Assembly (NCBI GenBank): GCA_019358895.1
Contig: JAHHIG010000033.1
Coordinates: forward strand, 1-36,195
Direction of reading: 5' to 3'
DNA length: 36,195 nt
Source of the DNA: Tildeniella nuda ZEHNDER 1965/U140
Lineage (GTDB): Bacteria; Cyanobacteriota; Cyanobacteriia; Leptolyngbyales; Leptolyngbyaceae
In this document: piece by piece, positions 17,938 to 26,425 of the stretch
Layout: every line of letters begins with the position of its first letter
Numbering within the stretch: the first letter of the stretch is position 1
The notes under the pieces: generated by a model
What the model saw: only the letters and a program-made list of their open reading frames with translations
Database searches by the model: none
What the model was told of the DNA's origin: nothing
Translations under genes and position numbers: made by a program

Positions 17938-19854
17938 ATGGGATTCCATGTTTCTCCTACCGAGCAGCAGGGGCACTACCGCTACGATCCCACCGCGCTT
18001 GGTGAGCGTGGTCCGGCTCGTCTTTTTCCCCATGCTGGCGAAGATGGGGTTTTGCGCTATGTGTTGAGCCAACGTCGTCACAATTTGCTGGCTCAGGGGC
18101 AGATATCGGAACCCTGGAGTTTGCTGCTCCGCGAATTGGAGCAGATGAGCCAAACACTTGATCAGGGTTGGGCACAGGTTGCAACACTGCTGGTCGATTT
18201 CAAAATCCTGCAATCTGGTTGGTTTAATGTCAATTTGCCGCCCAACGAGCAGTTTGATACTGAGTTTGTGCAAGAACGACGGGCAATGACAGCCGTGCTG
18301 CTGGCAGCGAAAACGACGGCTAAGTTACATACCAATACCGACGTTCGCCGATCGCGTTTCTATCAAGTACTGGAAGATTTGGGGCGCACTCACCCTGTAG
18401 TCAGCCCCATTCATGAGCGCCACAATGGGCTAAGCGATCGTGAGTTTGCGCGTCAGCGATTGGCAGGGCAGAATCCGATGGCGCTGCGACAATTTCAACA
18501 GGCAGATCAAGCGTTATTACAAACGTGGGCAGATCAGGTAAACGCAAATGGCGACTCAGTTGATCTGGTTCAGGCAGCCGCAGAAAACCGTCTTTTCGTA
18601 GCGGCTTACCCCCTTTTGGAGCAGCTTACCTCGGCTGATTTGCAAAGCGGTCGCTATGTAGGAAGCCCGATCGCGCTCTTTTACCGTGCAGCAACGGGAC
18701 TGGAGCCAGTGCTGATTCAGGTAGAACCAGGGCGACTGGCAACGCCAACGCAAATAGATACTGATCGCTGGATGCAGGCAAAGCTATTTGTGCAGACGGC
18801 AGATGTCACCTATCACGAACTGATTGTGCATCTATGCGACACACACCTGGCAATGGAGGCATTTGCGATCGCTACCCCCCGCCAACTCCCCAAGACGCAT
18901 CCGGTGTATCGCCTGCTACGCCCTCATTTTCGCTTCTTGCTGGCAATTAACACGCGCGGTAATACGATTCTGTTGGGTGAAGGGGCGGCGATCGATAAGC
19001 TGATGGCTCCCACTCGTGCTGCCTCGCTGGGGCTGATCAATCAAGCCTATCGAGAGCGATCGTTCCAGGACTACGCGCTACCCACTGTCATTACTCAGCG
19101 CGGCATTACATCCGATGTGCTGCCAGAGTTTCCCTACCGTGACGATGCGTTGTTGCTCTGGGAGGCGATCGCGCGCTATGTTACCCGCTATCTGCAACGC
19201 TACTACCCAGACGATCAAGCAGTCCAGCAAGACCCTTACTTGCAAGCCTGGGCTGCCGAATTGGGTGCTCCATTGGACTCTCGCCCGTCAACTGAGTTTC
19301 CGCAAGCCCCCACCTGGCTACCATCAGAATGGCTCCAGCAAACCAGGCTCAACCCTGATCCACTGCCAACCTACCCGCGTGTGCCCGATTTCCCACCCGC
19401 GATCGGGGCAGACTCTCAAGTGGGTTCAGTGACTGGCTTGCAGCAGCTCATCGACATTGCGACTCAAGTGATTTTTACCTGTGGACCACAGCACGCGGCA
19501 GTTAACTTTAGCCAGTTTGACTATGTTGGCTATGCACCCAATGCACCGCTGGCGCTCTACGATCGCCCCGATACCGCTACCTCTTTCCGGCAACTGCTAC
19601 CAGCCGCCGACCAGGACTTAGCCCAAATGGAGCTGGCATTCGCGCTGAGCGGCATTCGCTGGGGTGTGCTGGGCAGTTCGGAGTTGATGCAGTTTGTGGA
19701 TGCAGGCGATCGCCAAACACTGGCACAGTTCCAGGCTGATTTAGCTGCGATCGAACTTAAAATTAACGCTCGAAATCAACAGCGACTTGCCGATAGCGGA
19801 GTAGAGTACCCGTATTTGCTGCCGTCACGAATTCCGAACAGTATCAATATTTAG
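17938..19854 (+). CDS. Lipoxygenase
   Basis: This is a bacterial lipoxygenase that adds O2 to polyunsaturated fatty acids. It has 638 residues and only the catalytic helical domain; the N-terminal PLAT domain of plant enzymes is missing. All metal ligands are visible: His293 and His298 (YHELIVHLCDTH), His519 with Asn523 (QHAAVNF), and the C-terminal Ile638 (PNSINI). The conserved IATPRQLPKTHPVYRLLRPHFRF segment follows the first pair. ATG 17938 is chosen over a GTG 45 bases upstream because GGAG sits seven bases before it. Regiospecificity cannot be read from the sequence. Confidence 0.95.
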   Translation: MGFHVSPTEQQGHYRYDPTALGERGPARLFPHAGEDGVLRYVLSQRRHNLLAQGQISEPWSLLLRELEQMSQTLDQGWAQVATLLVDFKILQSGWFNVNLPPNEQFDTEFVQERRAMTAVLLAAKTTAKLHTNTDVRRSRFYQVLEDLGRTHPVVSPIHERHNGLSDREFARQRLAGQNPMALRQFQQADQALLQTWADQVNANGDSVDLVQAAAENRLFVAAYPLLEQLTSADLQSGRYVGSPIALFYRAATGLEPVLIQVEPGRLATPTQIDTDRWMQAKLFVQTADVTYHELIVHLCDTHLAMEAFAIATPRQLPKTHPVYRLLRPHFRFLLAINTRGNTILLGEGAAIDKLMAPTRAASLGLINQAYRERSFQDYALPTVITQRGITSDVLPEFPYRDDALLLWEAIARYVTRYLQRYYPDDQAVQQDPYLQAWAAELGAPLDSRPSTEFPQAPTWLPSEWLQQTRLNPDPLPTYPRVPDFPPAIGADSQVGSVTGLQQLIDIATQVIFTCGPQHAAVNFSQFDYVGYAPNAPLALYDRPDTATSFRQLLPAADQDLAQMELAFALSGIRWGVLGSSELMQFVDAGDRQTLAQFQADLAAIELKINARNQQRLADSGVEYPYLLPSRIPNSINI

Positions 19855-19960
19855 TTTTTGGTTGTTCGTGATTAGTTGTTAGAGAAGGCAGGAGGCAGAA
19901 GGTAGAAGGCAAACGTTAGAAGGGAGTTGTTAGCTATTGGTTGTTAGTGGTTAGTCGAAA

Positions 19961-20040
19961 CTCATCGCCCCATCCCCTCATCGCCCCATCCCCTCATCGC
20001 CCCATCCCCTCATCGCCCCATCCCCTCATCGCCCATTCCC
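19961..20040. repeat. Five 16-bp tandem repeats before the OPX gene
   Basis: Five head-to-tail units of CTCATCGCCCCATCCC end 14 bases before the ATG at 20055; the last unit has two differences. There are no spacers, so this is not a CRISPR array. The array takes the place where a promoter and leader would be expected and may influence expression of the export gene. Confidence 0.88.
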
Positions 20041-20054
20041 CATCTCTTAACTCA

Positions 20055-21143
20055 ATGCACGTTTACCGATCGACTATTTCCATTTTGACGGCAGTTGCGA
20101 TCGCGACTGTGACCGCTCCTGGCTATGCGCTGCCGCTGTCTCCGGGCGATCGGGTGCGAGTGCTTACACCGATGGATGACGAATTGCCGCCCGATAGCCG
20201 CTTTCGGTTGAGCGGACTGTATGAAGTGAACCTTGATGGAACATTGCAAATCCCGTTTCTGGAACCACAGCCTGCGGTTGGTTTAGAAGTGGCTGAGGTG
20301 CAGAAAAAGATAGCGGAAGCGTTAGTTAGCAAGGGCTTTTTTCGCCCAGAGTCACTGGAGTTGAGTGTCAATGTGGTGTCCTGGGCACCTGTGCAGGTGA
20401 CGGTTGCAGGAGAAACGTTTCGTCCAGGACGCGTGTTGATTAATGTGGTAACAGAGACTCGATCGGTGCCCAGTGGACAACCATCGCTCACAGCAGACGT
20501 AGTGACTGGCAGCTACCCGCCCGATCGCTACCTGAGTACTGCTATTCGTAGTGCTGGTGGCTTAAAGCCTGCTGCCGATCTACAACACATTCGTCTGCTT
20601 CGTGGCAAGCAAGAAAAAACATTCGACCTGTCTGGTGTACTCACGGGTAAAGCGGTGCCGGATGTCCCGCTGATTGCAGGCGATCAGGTTACGGTGCCAG
20701 CGTTGTCCTACAGCCAAAACGCACTGGTGCGTCCATCTCAGCTTACGCCGACGGATGTTACTGTGTTTTTGTCTAACCAGACGGCTCCAAATGCGCCCAA
20801 CATCAGCAAAGGTGGGCAGATTGTCACGTTCGCGTACGGTACTCGCTTCTCTCAGGCAGTGATTGCGGCAGGATGTGCGGGTGGTACTCAGCGCACGAAT
20901 GCTAGACGGCGTGCGGTGCTGGTGCAAACCGATCGCCTGACGGGCAAAACCACAGCGGTAGAACGCCCAGTCGAGCGCTTGCTCAAACAATCTGACAACG
21001 ATGCTGAAAATCCGTTCCTGATGCCGCAAGATGGGGTAGTTTGCTACGATTCAAAGGTGACGAATCTCGCCAGCATCTTCCGCCTGATCACCGATATTGC
21101 CAGTCCGTTCTTCTTAATCAACAGGTTGTTTCGGGATGAATGA
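20055..21143 (+). CDS. Polysaccharide export protein (OPX / Wza family)
   Basis: A 362-residue secreted protein with a Sec signal (MHVYRSTISILTAVAIATVTAPGYA) and no lipobox cysteine. The polysaccharide export domain begins at LPLSPGDRVRV and includes YEVNLDGTLQIPFL. Soluble ligand-binding beta-grasp (SLBB) segments follow (STAIRSAGGLKPAADLQHIRL, FSQAVIAAGCAGG). ATG 20055 is used because the signal peptide starts there; the upstream open frame is only translated repeat. It overlaps the next gene by eight bases. OPX proteins form the outer-membrane or periplasmic channel for exopolysaccharide. Confidence 0.9.
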   Translation: MHVYRSTISILTAVAIATVTAPGYALPLSPGDRVRVLTPMDDELPPDSRFRLSGLYEVNLDGTLQIPFLEPQPAVGLEVAEVQKKIAEALVSKGFFRPESLELSVNVVSWAPVQVTVAGETFRPGRVLINVVTETRSVPSGQPSLTADVVTGSYPPDRYLSTAIRSAGGLKPAADLQHIRLLRGKQEKTFDLSGVLTGKAVPDVPLIAGDQVTVPALSYSQNALVRPSQLTPTDVTVFLSNQTAPNAPNISKGGQIVTFAYGTRFSQAVIAAGCAGGTQRTNARRRAVLVQTDRLTGKTTAVERPVERLLKQSDNDAENPFLMPQDGVVCYDSKVTNLASIFRLITDIASPFFLINRLFRDE

Positions 21144-22551
21144 GTTTCCTCAACTTTCCCAGTCTGCATCGTTATCAACAGCAGACCGGGGACGCGGACT
21201 GCGGTATCTGGCTCTAGCGGCAGCGCTCAATGCTGCCGTATGGGGTTTAGCACTTTACTTGCTCAAAGATTCGCCACGCCTGTACACGAGCCTCTACTCG
21301 ATTATTCTGCCAGAACAGATTAGTCGCCCAAAGGGGACTCCACCCGAACCGACCATCAAAACCGAGCAGCCAGATGTACCGATCGATCCGTCTCGTGAAG
21401 GTGTGAAAGCCAGCTATAAGCTGATTGCAGCCACTGATGAGGTGCGTCGATCGGCAGCGGCTAAGCTCGGCATGACGACCTCGCAGTTTGGTGTGCCTTC
21501 AGTAGAAGGGTTGAAAGGCACCGCTTTGATGAATTTTGGCATTGCTGGATCAACGCCTGAAGAAGCGCAGAAAAAGGCACAGGCATTGTATGAAGCCTTC
21601 CAGGAGCGCTTGACCCAATTGCGGTTGCAGCAGTCAGCCGATGTGGATACAGGCTTTGAAACCTCGCTGGGTGTCGTGCGTAAGAAGCTGGAAACGGCTC
21701 AGCTTCGCCTTTCCGATTACAAAGTTCGCTCTGGTCTGGCTTCTAACGAGCAGATTGATCAGCTTGCCAACAATATTGAGGCGCTCCGGCGGCAACGGGT
21801 AGAAGCGATCGCTCAGCAGCGCGATGCCACCGTGCGAACACAGCAGCTATCGGGCAATCTGAAGCTCTCTTCCCAACTAGCAACGGAAGCGTTTGCGCTG
21901 CGTGCCGACCCTCTGTTTCAAGAATATTTGCGCGGTTACAGCGAGGCAACGGCTAAATTAGCGGATGTGTCGTCTAAGTTTGGTCCCAATCACCCGATCG
22001 TGTTGCAGGCAACGACCCGACAAGCAACGACCGAAAGTGCCCTCCAAAGCCGTGGGCAGCAGCTTCTAGGGCATCCAACTGATTTAGCCACGATCGCCCG
22101 TCTCAACACAGGCAGTAACACTCAAGCCAGCAACCCACGCGAAAGTCTCTTCAAGGATATCGTGACCAACGAAGTCGAGCAGCGAGGCTTGACGGCACGT
22201 GTGCAGGAACTCGATCGCCAGATGGCGCAACTGGAACTACGACTCAGCGTTTTATCGCAGCGTAGCTCTACGCTAGAAGCACTCAACCGAGACGTACAAA
22301 TCGCTCAAGCCGTTTTTTCGTCCACGTTGGCGGGGCTACAGGTAGATAAAGGCGACATCTTCGGTTCGTATCCACCGATCCAGCTTGTTGCTGAACCGAA
22401 TCTGCCGACGGCTGCTACCATTCCACGCCGTGAGCCGTTGTTTATTTTGGCGACGATCGTTTCACTGCTGATTATTGCGGGAGTGCTTGCTGCGTGGCTG
22501 CGTAAAACATCGTTTGCGAAATGGCGTTGGGCGATCGGGGGTAAACAGTAG
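21136..22551 (+). CDS. Wzz/GumC-type polysaccharide co-polymerase
   Basis: A 471-residue inner-membrane protein with a transmembrane helix near residues 25-45 and another near 435-455. The long periplasmic part between them is rich in coiled coil (for example VRKKLETAQLRLSDYKVRSG and the EVEQRGLTARVQELDRQMAQL region). FGPNHPIVLQA is a family-typical segment. It lacks the C-terminal tyrosine kinase domain of fused PCP-2a proteins, ending soon after the second helix. It is coupled to the OPX gene by overlap (ATGAATGA), so the two probably form the export envelope complex. No glycosyltransferase cluster is adjacent. Confidence 0.9.
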   Translation: MNEFPQLSQSASLSTADRGRGLRYLALAAALNAAVWGLALYLLKDSPRLYTSLYSIILPEQISRPKGTPPEPTIKTEQPDVPIDPSREGVKASYKLIAATDEVRRSAAAKLGMTTSQFGVPSVEGLKGTALMNFGIAGSTPEEAQKKAQALYEAFQERLTQLRLQQSADVDTGFETSLGVVRKKLETAQLRLSDYKVRSGLASNEQIDQLANNIEALRRQRVEAIAQQRDATVRTQQLSGNLKLSSQLATEAFALRADPLFQEYLRGYSEATAKLADVSSKFGPNHPIVLQATTRQATTESALQSRGQQLLGHPTDLATIARLNTGSNTQASNPRESLFKDIVTNEVEQRGLTARVQELDRQMAQLELRLSVLSQRSSTLEALNRDVQIAQAVFSSTLAGLQVDKGDIFGSYPPIQLVAEPNLPTAATIPRREPLFILATIVSLLIIAGVLAAWLRKTSFAKWRWAIGGKQ

Positions 22552-22747
22552 GTCAGGAGCTGATCGCTGAAAAGGCTTTGTTTTGAGTTAATTAAGCCGT
22601 TTAAAGCACTGCTGACTCTAGCCTGTCAAGCCGTACGGCTGGCTGCGATCTGCGCTAGAGTACACAACTGCCATAGGATTGTGATAGAGCGAGTGGCTAT
22701 CAACGCTCTACTCTTGACGCATTGCAAGCTTTTATTTTCCTTTTTTT

Positions 22748-23476
22748 ATGCTTTCCTCATCTCTTTCCCTTCGCTCCCAACTGCATCCTGCGCTTGGTCA
22801 ACTCGCTGACGGCATTGAAACGGTCTGGCGGCAACACCTGGATCTATCGCCCTATCCGCTGCCAGCAGAATTGGGCTACGTCGAAGGACGGCTGGAAGGC
22901 GAGAAGCTAACGATCGAAAACCGCTGCTATCAAACACCCCAGTTTCGTAAACTGCATCTAGAATTGGCGAAAGTGGGCGCGAACCTCGATATTTTGCACT
23001 GCGTCATGTTTCCGCGATCGGACTATGCGCTACCCATGTTTGGGACTGATTTAGTCGGCGGACGGGGACAGATTAGCGCTGCGATCGCTGACCTTTCGCC
23101 CACTAGCCCCGATCGCCGTTTGCCCAGTGCCTATCAACACGATTTGAACGTGCTACCCGCCAGCCATTTTTCGCAGCCGCGCGAACTGCCACCGTGGGGC
23201 GATATTTTTTCTGAGTTTTGCCTCTTCATTCGTCCTGGTAGCGCTCAAGAAGAAGCCCAGTTCATCGATCGCGTCACGGCGATGTTGAAAATTCATTGTT
23301 TGCAGGCGATCACAACACCATCAACCCCAGAGCAACAGGACGACATTCTGGCAGGGCAGCGTTACTACTGCACCAAACAGCAGCAAAACGACAAAACCCG
23401 CCGCGTACTCGAAAAAGCCTTTGGTAACGACTGGGCAAATCACTACATGACAACCGTTTTGTTTGATTGCGTTTAG
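22748..23476 (+). CDS. pcyA: Phycocyanobilin:ferredoxin oxidoreductase
   Basis: PcyA reduces biliverdin to phycocyanobilin with four electrons from ferredoxin, providing the chromophore for phycobilisomes and phytochromes. The 242-residue length is normal. The three catalytic residues are present as Glu72, His84 and Asp101 ([22 protein letters not shown]), each four positions earlier than in the Synechocystis enzyme (76, 88, 105). The start at 22748 has no good ribosome site; it follows a T-rich stretch. The 196-base gap upstream (22552-22747) shows no other gene. Confidence 0.97.
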   Translation: MLSSSLSLRSQLHPALGQLADGIETVWRQHLDLSPYPLPAELGYVEGRLEGEKLTIENRCYQTPQFRKLHLELAKVGANLDILHCVMFPRSDYALPMFGTDLVGGRGQISAAIADLSPTSPDRRLPSAYQHDLNVLPASHFSQPRELPPWGDIFSEFCLFIRPGSAQEEAQFIDRVTAMLKIHCLQAITTPSTPEQQDDILAGQRYYCTKQQQNDKTRRVLEKAFGNDWANHYMTTVLFDCV

Positions 23477-23551
23477 AGATGAGCCTCAGGATCGTGGATT
23501 TAATAAAGTAGGTGTGTAAAGCCTGCGGCATGGCTTCGCTAAAGGCAACGC

Positions 23552-23588
23552 CGTCACGCACCAAACGCTGATCGATGGGTGCGTGACG
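23552..23588. repeat. Perfect inverted repeat after pcyA
   Basis: CGTCACGCACC (23552-23562) and GGTGCGTGACG (23578-23588) are perfect 11-bp arms around a 15-base loop. The pairing extends to GCAAC/GTTGC outside if a two-base bulge is allowed. No U-run follows, so it looks more like a dispersed palindrome than a terminator, though it could protect the pcyA transcript end. Confidence 0.7.
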
Positions 23589-23641
23589 TTGCACTTTTCT
23601 TGAATGCCGGAACGGCTATACGCACCCTACAGAATTACTAT

Positions 23642-23690
23642 AAAATCGCCCTACAGATTCATTTTTGCTGCTGACCGCTGACCGCTGACC
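23642..23690. repeat. Dispersed repeat B, copy 2
   Basis: AAAATCGCCCTACAGATTC is followed by ATTTTTGCT and three tandem GCTGACC units. It matches copy 1 at 15664-15728 except for the number of heptamers. Confidence 0.8.
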
Positions 23691-23787
23691 GCTAAACGCT
23701 TATGGCTCAACACCGTCAACTCTCACCAAAACTTAACCTGGAGCCAACCTTTTAATTAACTTCCCTTGAAATAGAGGTTCTAGGCTT

Positions 23788-24450
23788 ATGGTAATCTCCA
23801 TCACATATACAAGCTCTATGCTGCAGTCCTACGCCTCTAGAGACGTTACCCAGCCTGATCTACGTCAATTTCTGGAAGAACTCTATCAGGGGCGGGATCT
23901 CAGTTCGTTTCGGGCTGGACAAACCATTCCGATGAACCCGCAGGTGGTTTGGGTAGTCTGCCGTGGGGTTGTGCAACTGAGTACTCTCTACCAAAGCGGC
24001 GATGAAGCGCTGTTAGGTCTAGCTGGTCCTTCCATGCCTTTTGGGTTACCGCTAACGTTGATTTATCCCTATCAAGCAACTGCTCTATCAGATGTTGACT
24101 TAATGGGGCTGACGATCGCAGAAATTGACCAATCCCCTACTCTGGCGCAGGAGGTTGGTCGTCATACGGTGCGTCGGCTCCGTCAAACCGAAGCAATGCT
24201 GGCAATGGCAGGCTATCGCCGGGTTGAGGATCGGCTGCGTCAGTTGTTGCTCCTCCTACAAATGGAGGTGGGTCAACCAGTCGCTGAAGGCACTCGCATT
24301 AGCATTCGCCTCACGCATCAGCACTTAGCCAGCGCGATCGGCACTACGCGAGTCACGGTCACTCGGTTGCTGGGGCAACTCCGGGGCGAAGGACAGTTGA
24401 TCGTCGATGCTAATCGCCACATTATTCTGCCCGTTGGTGTGATGTTATAG
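23788..24450 (+). CDS. Crp/Fnr-family transcriptional regulator
   Basis: A 220-residue regulator. The N-terminal part fits a cyclic-nucleotide-binding-type beta barrel (FRAGQTIPMNPQVVWVVCRGVVQLSTLY). The dimer helix is near 120-155. The C-terminal winged helix-turn-helix at about 175-203 contains LTHQHLASAIGTTRVTVTRLLGQL. It has no Cys cluster for an Fe-S centre and lacks the canonical cAMP-site residues, so the ligand is unknown. The look is closer to NtcA-like cyanobacterial regulators than to Crp, but it is not NtcA itself. Its stop overlaps the convergent rlpA-like gene by six bases. Confidence 0.88.
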   Translation: MVISITYTSSMLQSYASRDVTQPDLRQFLEELYQGRDLSSFRAGQTIPMNPQVVWVVCRGVVQLSTLYQSGDEALLGLAGPSMPFGLPLTLIYPYQATALSDVDLMGLTIAEIDQSPTLAQEVGRHTVRRLRQTEAMLAMAGYRRVEDRLRQLLLLLQMEVGQPVAEGTRISIRLTHQHLASAIGTTRVTVTRLLGQLRGEGQLIVDANRHIILPVGVML

Positions 24451-25611
24451 CCGTCGAGCGATCGTCTGACGGGCTACGGCAGGCGACTCAGGCTGCATAA
24501 TCTCGGCTTCTACCGTTACAACTCCTGACGTTTCACTGCCCAGGCAACGCGCTGCTTCGCGTGACAAATCGAGCGTTCGGTTCTCAAAATAGGGACCCCG
24601 ATCGTTGACCCGTACGATCACCGCTTTGCCATTCTCCAGATTGGTCACTCTCAAGTAAGTGTCAAAGGGAAGCGAAGGATGTGCTGCCGTCAAGTCGTTT
24701 TGGTTGAACGTTTCCCCTGTTGCGGTTTGCCGTCCATGAAAATAGGGTCCGTACCAGGATGCTAAGCCCTCAATGTATTGCCCGGTGGCTTGCAACCTAT
24801 ACATTTTTGCTTGAGCATCGGCAAGCGATAGCGGGGCTTGTGCTACAGCGATTCGTAAATCATTGATCCACTGAACAGCTAGACGCTCAGGGGTACAGTT
24901 CCACTGAGCTGCCACCTGTGGGTCAACGGTAAACAAAACGCGATCGCCCAGCTTCCCGACTGGAACTCCATTCACAATACCCGGTTGAAGCTGATTGAGA
25001 TGACGAGGTTCGGCAGCGTTCAGGGCTTGCTCAAGGCGGTGAGCTAACTGCATCGCCTCCCGACGCTTGGGCGCTGCACCAACAATGTGGTTCTTAACTT
25101 TGACTTGAAAGAGGCTGGATGTGTGCCATACTTTGCCTGTCGAGCCACTAGCTGAAGACGGATGAGGCTGGGCGATCGGCAGGCACTGACCAAAGCCTAA
25201 TCCTGACGGGTTGGCAGAATTCAGGCTTGATGCAGTCACTTGCTTCGGGTCAACCTGAGCCACCACAACGCGAGGTGCACTGTTGCTTGCGGTTAGTTTC
25301 TGAAAACCTGAAAACAGATTTCTAAAAGCGCTTAAGAAACCTGGCGCTGGCAATGGCGCATCGGCAGGCAGCAGCGAAAGGGCTGAAGCTGATTGAATCG
25401 AACCGACTGATTGTGTTGGCGCTACAGAGAGCGATAGATTCAAGCGATCGTGACTATCAAAAAAGACATGATCTTGGGAGCCAGCAAGGCTGGAAACCAC
25501 CTGGATTGGTAAGCCGTTCGCTAAATAAGCAGGAGGGCGTAGAAGATCTTGACTGGATGAAAAAAAGCAGTTTACCCAAGAGGCAACCCACACAAGTCCA
25601 AAAATTGGCAT
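24445..25611 (-). CDS. rlpA: RlpA-like septal/peptidoglycan protein
   Basis: The 388-residue protein starts with a hydrophobic signal-like segment (PIFGLVWVASWVNCFF). A long variable middle follows. The C-terminal double-psi beta-barrel domain spans about residues 282-371: GLASWYGPYFHGRQTATGETF, then LRVTNLENGKAVIVRVNDRGPY and LDLSREAA. RlpA proteins bind or cleave peptidoglycan, some as lytic transglycosylases at the septum. There is no SPOR domain at the end. Its 3' end overlaps the convergent regulator gene by six bases. Confidence 0.9.
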   Translation of the reverse strand: MPIFGLVWVASWVNCFFSSSQDLLRPPAYLANGLPIQVVSSLAGSQDHVFFDSHDRLNLSLSVAPTQSVGSIQSASALSLLPADAPLPAPGFLSAFRNLFSGFQKLTASNSAPRVVVAQVDPKQVTASSLNSANPSGLGFGQCLPIAQPHPSSASGSTGKVWHTSSLFQVKVKNHIVGAAPKRREAMQLAHRLEQALNAAEPRHLNQLQPGIVNGVPVGKLGDRVLFTVDPQVAAQWNCTPERLAVQWINDLRIAVAQAPLSLADAQAKMYRLQATGQYIEGLASWYGPYFHGRQTATGETFNQNDLTAAHPSLPFDTYLRVTNLENGKAVIVRVNDRGPYFENRTLDLSREAARCLGSETSGVVTVEAEIMQPESPAVARQTIARRL

Positions 25612-25845
25612 GAATAATTTAGTGAAAGGTAGTATGCACTACAGAACGAAAAACAGTATTCTATAGTACCCTTCACCAAACCTTTAAATCTCTACCGTTG
25701 GGATAATGATTGTAAAGTGAAGCGGTTTGTGATGCCTCTCTTCTGGCTGATGATGCTTCAGCGCTATAGTTCGTTAGCCGCAGAAGTTCTGTGGTGGCGG
25801 TTGTCCAGAAGAGAAAGAGCGGTAAAAGCCTCAGAACCTCGATCG

Positions 25846-25977
25846 CTAGGGGCTGTCATCAATTACGACTACACATGACTTGCAACCAGGGTTCCAGCCC
25901 CTAGCCTGGTGTGTTGGGACGGGCGCGACAATGCTGATACCGTAAGGTTTCGGAGCTAAATTGATGACGCGCCCTAG
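25846..25977. mobile_element. Miniature inverted-repeat element 1
   Basis: CTAGGGGCTGTCATCAATT (25846-25864) and AATTGATGACGCGCCCTAG (25959-25977) are inverted repeats matching at 16 of 19 positions, 132 bp end to end. CTAG at both outer edges fits a TA target duplication of an IS5-like element. CTAGGGGCTG also recurs inverted inside at 25895-25904, allowing an alternative fold. There is no transposase. The gap upstream (25612-25845) holds no recognised gene; a 48-codon frame at 25732-25878 runs into the element and is probably chance. Confidence 0.68.
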
Positions 25978-26086
25978 GTTGTCTACAGCTACGTGCACCA
26001 CTATTGACGGTATCCTTTGGCAGAGACTGGATTAATTGGTGTCGGTGTAGCGTTTGTCTCGCTCAGCTCTGGTGCGTGTAAGGTAG

Positions 26087-26228
26087 CTGATTGACTGACA
26101 AAAGTTCTGATGTAGGTTGGTGTTGAGCGGAGCGTAACCCAACACCAGTAACGGTTTCGTTGGGTTACGCTAACGCTAACCCAACCTACGGCAGGATAAG
26201 GGTTTCAAGAGTTTTGTCAGTCAACCAG
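26087..26228. mobile_element. Miniature inverted-repeat element 2 with 9-bp target duplication
   Basis: The terminal inverted repeats are CTGATTGACTGACAAAA (26087-26103) and TTTTGTCAGTCAACCAG (26212-26228), 16 of 17 matching. The nine bases GTAAGGTAG occur directly on both sides (26078-26086 and 26229-26237). The interior is a large foldback: GTAGGTTGG...GCGTAACCCAACA pairs with TGGGTTACGC...CCAACCTAC (26112-26189). The 142-bp element has no coding capacity and must have been moved by a transposase elsewhere. Confidence 0.85.
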
Positions 26229-26425
26229 GTAAGGTAGTCTGGCTACTAATTGAGAGACCTTGATCTTAATAAAAATTTAGGCTAATCTCCTTAAGCTTTT
26301 AATGTTGGCGCTTTTGATTTTGGCGACTCATAGTGATGCTGCAAATCCAGCATCATTGCTAGCAGCCAATCAGATCTGAGCAGCAGTTAATTAACAAAAA
26401 CAATTTAAAACCTTTTGCACTTGAC

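Noticed and set aside
19961-20040. CRISPR array
   Set aside because: The units are contiguous with no spacers, and no cas genes are present. The same holds for the 21-bp array at 5789-5998.
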